Source: Lineus longissimus
Lineage: Eukaryota > Nemertea > Pilidiophora > Heteronemertea > Lineidae
Direction: 5' to 3'
Length of the DNA stretch: 64,000 bases
Assembly (NCBI RefSeq): GCF_910592395.1
Contig: NC_088311.1
Coordinates: 21,307,695-21,371,694, forward strand
The notes beneath the pieces were generated by a model. That model saw nothing but the letters and a program-made list of their open reading frames with translations. It had not been told where the DNA came from and searched no databases. Numbering within the stretch: position 1 is the first letter of the stretch; each line of letters starts with the position of its first letter. Positions 60,345-64,000 of the stretch are shown here, piece after piece. The translations under genes were made by a program, and so were the position numbers.

Positions 60345-62410
60345 ATGGGTGCTGGTGCTGGTAAATCTCCTGAATATGGAGTTCGTGTAAATCCCAGGGT
60401 AGATTATGCGGAACGCCTTGGCAAAAAAGCTGGAAAGGTGTGTTTTTTGTAACAATCGTAACATTCTCTGATTCTGTTTTGAAGATTTGTATCAGTAAGG
60501 CCTGCCCTACTTTATACGACCCTGCAGAACTGCAGTCTATCAATTGTGAATTTAGATGTAGTTTTTTCTTTGCCCTAAGGACTTGATCATTGATGCACCG
60601 GCCATAATTGACCTACAGCATGGAACAATCAGATACCGAGAAATTGATGAAGGCAGGAAAGTGAAAAAGGCTGGACGCATAGAGAGACCACATGAAGGAC
60701 CTGAAAGAGACAAGAAGCATGGTTACTTTTACCATTCAAGACTGACAGACTTCAGTGAAAGTAAGTTGCCAAGGCTGTCATTGTCATCATCATCTCTGGC
60801 ATGTTTGCCTCTTCTCATTTTAAACTGACTTAGACTTTCCCTACATAAAGTTCCCTCTATAAAAACTTTTTTTCATCTCATGACTGTAAAAACCATTATG
60901 AGTCCAAGTAAGCATAATCCAGGTTTCTCTTGGTCTGTTTAGTTCAATGTATGGATGTTTACATGCATTTAGAAAATCTACACTTACTGACTCAGCCCAG
61001 CCCAAATTTTGGAATCCTTCAGTGGAGTCTAAATCTCTATCTATTACTTGAATAATATTCCTATTAATTCACTTTACAGATGCTGATGAAAAGAAAGAGG
61101 AAGAGTTCAAGTTCTACTATGTCTTCCAGGGTCCAAACCGAACCAAACAAAAACAGCTTCATTATGTCTTTGGGCGTGGTATGGGTGCCATAGATCCAGG
61201 CATAGTCAGGAAATCAGACAAACCGAGTGGGAAAGGTTATGTGTGGCCAACCGCTTTCAGACAGCCAAACCATATCTACTATGATTTGCACTTCATACCG
61301 CAGAGTAAGTTTACAGATGAACACACTGTATGTTAAACCTTGACAATACGGTCTTGTCGACTGATTGATAAGCAGGGAAGCTAAAATGGACAGCAAACTG
61401 CTTTATACATGATCAGTCATCTTATTTCAATGGTAATTCAACCCTTAGTCAGTGCTAGACCACTTGTTAACATGCTTGAAGCTATGTGATCAAACTCTAA
61501 ACATTCACACTTATCAACAAATATGATATTAACAAGAAAACGCTAATTAAGTTGTCTTAAATTCATTCTTGCTATTATCTTTTTCCAGCATCAGAACTTG
61601 AGCCTGAAGATGATGCTGATGATGTGAGAGAGGATGTGACAGCTGAAAAAACAATGCATTACACGTATGTTTTAAATCTGAGTTTCTGAGTATATAGGCC
61701 ACCATTTTTTTACACACTCGGGATATCTGGTACATGTAGTAGGCCAGATCTGTTCAAGATGAATTACTTTATTTTGCAGGATGAAACTGGACACATCCGA
61801 TACAGCTGGTCATGTCAAGGAAAGGCTGGCCGTCAGGCAGTTGAAGTCCGCCATCAATATTCATATCATACGGCGCGGAGCTGAACTGATGTAAGCTATA
61901 TGTCACGACACTGAATCAACCTCCTTCTTTTTAATCTTAAAGCCCTGACTGGAGGGCTGTTGTCCAAGTTTGGAATCTAAATCTTTAATCTCTAATCTTT
62001 GATTACCCTGGGTTGTTCTTGTAAGCTACATCCTGTTGCGAGTGGGTACCAGCATCTTTGTTCTACAAATATTTGATTTTGCTGCTGTTGCCGGAAATCC
62101 ATCCTGTTTTGCTAAATCAGCACTCTTCATATGTGTAAGTGTATAGCTGGTATTCTACTGGTTTTGCTGCTGTTGCCAGAAATCCATCCTGTTTTGCTAA
62201 ATCAGCACTCTTCATATGGGTCAGTGTATAGCTGGTATTCTACTTACAACTGGCAATAATTGCAGGGTAGTGTAACTGACTCAAATACTCGAGCCCATGA
62301 AATAAATGTTGGCTTTCTCTGTTTCTAGGGATGAAGAAGTGATTGGAGACCTTCGCAGTCCAAACCAAGAGCAATGGCAGGCATTCAAAGTGAAGCTGCT
62401 TCTGTCGTGA
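60345..62410 (+). CDS. Unrecognised six-exon gene, 255-residue protein
   Basis: I do not recognise the family. Six exons with consistent phases and good GT-AG signals: 60345-60437, 60580-60760, 61080-61304, 61589-61664, 61780-61890, 62329-62410 (TGA). The protein starts MGAGAGKSPEYG, a possible N-myristoylation start (Gly-2), with a basic segment around residues 50-65, an aromatic-rich middle (FKFYYVFQG, YYDLHFIP), an acidic stretch in exon 4 and a C-terminal half ending in KVKLLLS. No transmembrane segment is seen. The frame is open upstream to an earlier ATG at 60222, but the Met at 60345 is preferred because the upstream part is low-complexity leader-like sequence and the Gly-2 start is sensible. 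Head-to-head with KIF2. Six phase-matched introns make it a real gene. Function unknown. Confidence 0.85.
62076..62245 (+). repeat. 85-bp tandem duplication in intron
   Basis: Two head-to-tail copies, about 85 bp each: AAATCC of each copy begins at 62095 and 62180, followed by the same ATCCTGTTTTGCTAAATCAG, TCTTCATATG and GTATAGCTGGTATTCTAC. Only a few substitutions separate them, so it is recent. It lies in the last intron of the unrecognised gene. Confidence 0.9.
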
Positions 62411-63702
62411 AGAATGATCGAACAGTGCAGACAGTTATACAGTCTTTCTTTCTTGTTGATATTGATAACTTGTGGTAGCTAGTCTCTTTTTGTCAGTGAT
62501 GGTACAAGTCAGTGATTGCAACGAGTTTAGGCTTATTTGCAGCTAGTCCAAATGTCTCATCAAACGACCATCCGTCCGTTAACTTTGTTTACTTGCATGT
62601 TACTGATTCGTATAAATCTTTTCATTATATCCTCTGTTATTTTCATGCAAATGAGACTATTAATTATCATATGTAATCATCATTACAGTCTTGTAATATT
62701 TTTGAATAAAAAACAGTATTTGATTATTCGCATAAAATCAAAAATATATGTCATTTGAAAATTTTAAGATGACACTGACCATATATGTTTGTGGGTAGAG
62801 TACTACAATAATGTATTGAGTATTACAACAATGTATTATGTTATGTGTTCCGTATAGTGTAACAGCTGCTGGCCAGCTTCAAATGTACAACTTTCTTTGT
62901 GGTAGTATGTAGTAAACACTTGCCTGTTTGTGGTTTCCAATGATAAGGCAAGCTGAAGCCTGTAATTTTCCAAAGAAACATTGTGATCATGAAAACTGCT
63001 GTTCAGCTTCTTAATGAGATTCTTTGTATATCGAAGCTATAATGTTTATTTTTGGATCGAAGAGCCGTTTTACCAATTTTCTCCTTTTTTTCTAATATTC
63101 CAGAGAATATTCCAGGTGTCAGTCTTTGGAAAGCTCAGGACGTTTTGAAACAATATTCATGCACATGTATACGTATATATGAAATAAAAAAATTAACGTA
63201 TTCATACAGAAAATAATTGTGTGGACTGTTGGTGAATGTCGAATTTCAATGATTAAAATAAGACACCTTCTGAGAGTCCAAATTGATTTTAACAATTTGT
63301 TTTATTGTAAAACATAAAGCCGTTTATAAATAACAGAATGTGGATGCATCTATGAATTAATAATCCTGTCCTACTCGCATGTTTATCCATCCTCTTGCAA
63401 ACAAGGTCCACAATATGACTCCATCTTTGCGCATGTTTCCGATAAATGAGTATTTAAAGTCGTGTCGAGTGGAATGGCCTGATTCGCCAGGATGACCTGT
63501 GACCAACGCATTTTCATTTGATACACAAAACTTGCGTCAGAATCGTACCCCAAATAAACCTTCCCATCTAATTCTGGTAAAAACTAATTGGAGTTAATTG
63601 GAGTGTTAAGTCTTTACAAAATTTCATTGTGGTGAGTGATTTCACTGTAACAATCAAAATTGAGTTGGTATTATATGCCAAAACACATTTCTTAGTATCT
63701 GC
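62411..63702 (+). other. 3' UTR of the unrecognised gene and convergent intergenic DNA
   Basis: AT-rich. AATAAA at 62705-62710 and another near 63183 could end the forward transcript. The part next to 63702 would be 3' UTR of the GMC oxidoreductase on the reverse strand. No other gene seen. Confidence 0.55.
62705..62710 (+). terminator. Poly(A) signal of the unrecognised gene
   Basis: AATAAA 295 bp after the TGA at 62408-62410, followed by A-rich then T-rich sequence. A second candidate lies near 63183. Confidence 0.5.
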
Positions 63703-63838
63703 CTAATTAGTCTGGAGCCCCTTTATCAGGTCTGCCGCCTTCTCTGCTATCATGATAACTGGGGCATTCAGATTCCCTGACGAAGTAGTTGGTATGATGG
63801 ATGCATCCACTACTCTGATGTTCTCCAAACCGTGGACC
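63703..63838 (-). CDS. GMC oxidoreductase, terminal exon (partial)
   Basis: Last exon of a glucose-methanol-choline family flavoenzyme (FAD-dependent alcohol/choline-type dehydrogenase). The acceptor TTTCAG is read at 63839 on the reverse strand and the stop TAG is at 63703-63705. The 45-residue end contains [35 protein letters not shown], the classical GMC_oxred_C signature that ends choline dehydrogenase-like proteins and contributes the second conserved active-site Asn (in GNLNAP). The rest of the gene lies beyond the window or in upstream exons not reached. Substrate cannot be told from this exon. Confidence 0.88.
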
Positions 63839-64000
63839 CTGAAATATACAGAAAATATGGCGTTTCTTATATGTGTCATCTTACACTTTGCCGTTTGGCT
63901 TGATTTACATAGAGGAAGAAAAAACAAGTCATTTCCAAAGAGTGGGCTACATATGATTCATCATGTCACTTTTCACCCTCATGTCATCTCGCCTTATGTT
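63839..64000 (-). other. GMC oxidoreductase intron
   Basis: Sequence upstream of the terminal exon on the reverse strand. No further exon of the family is seen before the window ends. Confidence 0.5.

Overview
The window is animal nuclear DNA from an invertebrate metazoan. Genes are split into many short exons with GT-AG introns on both strands, and five of the seven host genes match animal families exon by exon: peroxidasin, geminin, PARPBP/PARI, CCDC25 and kinesin-13. Only one kinesin-13 gene is seen and introns are short, which fits a non-vertebrate, plausibly a marine one. The sequence alone does not fix the phylum.

Layout. (1) 1296-11428 (+): 3' two-thirds of a peroxidasin gene, which begins upstream of the window. 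(2) About 13.1-15.0 kb: two minisatellite blocks (65-bp and 141-bp periods) between convergent genes. (3) 16149-17912 (-): complete geminin. (4) 19507-23654 (-): complete PARPBP/PARI, head-to-head with (5) 24455-27496 (+): complete CCDC25, sharing a CCAAT-rich 0.8-kb intergenic region. (6) 27.84-41.51 kb: a large minisatellite built from about 65-bp monomers. It is split by a 9.04-kb, structurally intact Ty3/gypsy-type LTR retrotransposon (28847-37885). The LTRs differ by only one GA-repeat length change, the target duplication is CAAG, and pol is reached through a candidate -1 frameshift site abutting the gag stop codon. (7) 45534-45969: a nested palindromic fold-back element in the 3' flank of the kinesin gene. 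(8) 46691-59846 (-): complete kinesin-13 (KIF2) gene of 17 exons, head-to-head (499 bp) with (9) 60345-62410 (+): a six-exon gene of 255 residues that I do not recognise. (10) 63703-63838 (-): last exon of a GMC oxidoreductase.

Relations. Geminin (licensing inhibitor), PARPBP/PARI (replication-fork recombination restraint through PCNA) and kinesin-13 (spindle microtubule depolymerase) are cell-cycle genes on the same strand. Peroxidasin is an extracellular-matrix enzyme. No operon-like logic is expected, but two divergent pairs probably share promoters. The most unusual content is repeat-derived: a minisatellite family with the same monomer length at two loci, a higher-order repeat of six dimers duplicated in tandem, and a young retrotransposon with a possible spliced leader and a variant RT catalytic motif.
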